Part shown: piece by piece, positions 62,782-64,000 of the stretch
How positions within the stretch are numbered: position 1 is the stretch's first letter
Layout of the letters: every line of letters begins with the position of its first letter
Assembly (NCBI GenBank): GCA_037043015.1
Contig: CM073323.1
Location: 18,795,758-18,859,757 of the forward strand
Direction of reading: 5' to 3'
DNA: 64,000 nt
Source of the DNA: Bryum argenteum
Lineage: Eukaryota; Streptophyta; Bryopsida; Bryales; Bryaceae
The notes under the pieces: model-generated
The model's input: only the letters and a program-made list of their open reading frames with translations
What the model was told of the DNA's origin: nothing
Database searches by the model: none
Program-made: the position numbers and the translations under genes

Positions 62782-63930
62782 TTACTGCAGTTCCTCCTCA
62801 CTATCATAGTCGTCATCGTCACCAAAGGTGAAGACTGACGCATCGGCAGCACTGGCCGCGGCAATAGCCTTAAAGTCACTCGGGGCCATGGCTCCACTTC
62901 TTGGACTTTCGTCATGCCTCGAGAGCACTGCAGATTCTTTCTTAATCGCTTCTTGCGATTCTTCCACTTTCTTCGCCTCACCAACACTGGGATCCTTTGC
63001 GGACTCTCCTACCTGTTGATCACCCGCGCTCGTCTCCACAGGAGCAACCACCTTGGATTCCCCTTGTACATTAGCATTTGCTTCCGAGGGAGTACTCCCT
63101 GCAAAAAGAGGAGAATCAGTTCACTATTTATGCACACAACCAATTCATGCGACGACTCCTGGAGATAGCCTTTCACAAGTATTTGATCTGCAGATAGCAA
63201 GACCAGTACATGATACAAGAACATGTACTTTGGATCTTTACCTTTCAATTGGTCAACATCTCCGGCAGGTTGATCTGCAGGTTGGCTCCCATCAACTGGG
63301 CCTGTACTCTCTTGAGGAATAGGCGCTGAAGAATCCTTTGCAGTTGCTGCAGGTTGCGTTGCTGCTCCTTCAGCAGTTTTCTTCTTTGGAATAGGTGCAT
63401 CAAAGTCTAAAATGACTACTTCAACTTGGAGGCCTGGCGATGGAAGTCGTCTCTGCATTTTAACAATGAGATTTCAATCCTCGTGACTTACTACGTACTC
63501 ACATAGCAGATTCAGCGATTTAGAAGAAAGATCACCTTCTCAAAGCCATCAAGATCTGAGGTTTCGAGTATCTGTCTCGTCTCCATCATATTTGTGTTCA
63601 ACCAGCTGCGAGATTAACATCACTTTCAACTGTAAGTCGAGGAACAATTGAACCAAATTTTGCAGTATAATATCCCATCCAGAAGGGAAGAGTCTATATT
63701 CACAGGTCAATCATAATCCACAGCTACAATGCCATAGTCTTAGCTGATTCTTCATTATACAGAATCGCCACTTTCAAACAACTGGGTGGATGAGAGTACC
63801 AGTAAAAGTCTCCGTGTCGATCACTAAACTGGATTTTGAAGTCTCCAGTGATGTCGGCCACGCACCGCTCTCCAGGAAGGGCGAACACAAGCACACCTTT
63901 TCTGGGAGCATTGAACCATATATCTTCTGA
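62782..63930 (-). CDS. PTEN2-like phosphatase, C2 domain and tail (cut by window edge)
   Basis: Minus strand, 3' part only. Exons 63930-63800, 63605-63536, 63452-63242 and 63098-62782 encode the last 242 residues in frame. The first part is the end of the PTEN-type C2 domain: IWFNAPRKGVLVFALPGE, ITGDFKIQFSDRHGDFYCWL, then NMMETRQILETSDLDGFEKR and LPSPGLQVEVVILDF. A long low-complexity Ala/Pro/Glu/Ser tail follows, ending in the acidic VFTFGDDDDYDSEEELQ, as in plant PTEN2 proteins. The catalytic HCxxGxxR phosphatase domain must lie beyond position 64000. By family, it removes phosphate from 3-phosphoinositides, and the C2 domain binds membranes. An upstream open stretch to 63987 is more likely intron, as it ends in a good acceptor (TTTCGTGCAG). 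Confidence 0.88.
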
Positions 63931-64000
63931 CTGCACGAAATTCAAATCCCCGATTACGATAAGTGCTTGAAGGCGAGAATCAACCATGACATCAACTTGC

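Noticed and set aside
63931-63987. Extension of the PTEN2-like exon to the window edge
   Set aside because: The translation has no similarity to the C2 domain, and a good acceptor (TTTCGTGCAG) marks the exon boundary at 63930.

Overview
The window reads as nuclear DNA of a land plant. The genes are split into many short exons by GT-AG introns of roughly 50 to 1,500 bp, and several protein families are plant-type: an SDE3-like RNA helicase, a DEL-type atypical E2F, a CBM22/GH10 xylanase, a SHOC1-like meiotic protein and a PTEN2-like phosphatase. Compact genes separated by AT-rich, transposon-filled gaps, together with a Tc1-type (DD34E) element, would fit a bryophyte or other spore-bearing plant. 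That placement is inference, because nothing in the window identifies the species.

Layout, left to right. 1-4.1 kb: AT-rich DNA carrying a complete but frameshifted Tc1/mariner copy (1942-3540). 4.15-8.13 kb (+): KH-domain, FUBP-like RNA-binding protein. 8.1-15.5 kb: repeats, including a 1,045-bp TTAA-flanked element, a decayed Ty1/copia pol and nested inverted repeats. 15.5-22.8 kb (+): SDE3/MOV10-like helicase. 24.1-25.9 kb (-): SLC35F-like (EamA/DUF914) transporter. 26.4-32 kb: repeat block with a 115-bp AT microsatellite, three copies of a 262-bp TTAA/CCCC MITE and a tRNA-derived SINE with perfect 13-bp target duplications. 32.9-36.8 kb (+): DEL-type E2F. 38.7-44.6 kb (-): four-CBM GH10 xylanase. 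48.0-52.5 kb (+): SHOC1-like protein. 53.85-55.9 kb (+): ERV1-like sulfhydryl oxidase. 57.4-57.7 kb: another TTAA element. 58.5-59.7 kb (+): intronless F-box gene. 60.26-61.49 kb (+): small, probably organelle-targeted membrane protein. 62.8-64 kb (-): 3' part of a PTEN2-like phosphatase, cut by the window edge.

The genes do not form a pathway; each appears independently transcribed. For the multi-exon genes I followed reading phase across every proposed splice junction, and the sums are whole codon numbers. The least certain joins are the last exon of the E2F gene, exon 8 of the helicase and the last acceptor of the organelle-targeted gene.

The most distinctive feature of the window is the repeat fraction. 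Several elements share TTAA target sites and CCC(C)TAA termini, the hallmark arrangement of piggyBac-like elements. One lineage has exactly the same length (262 bp) in three copies within 5 kb. The Tc1 copy has an unusual end structure, with an inner inverted copy of the terminal motif 214 bp in from each end.
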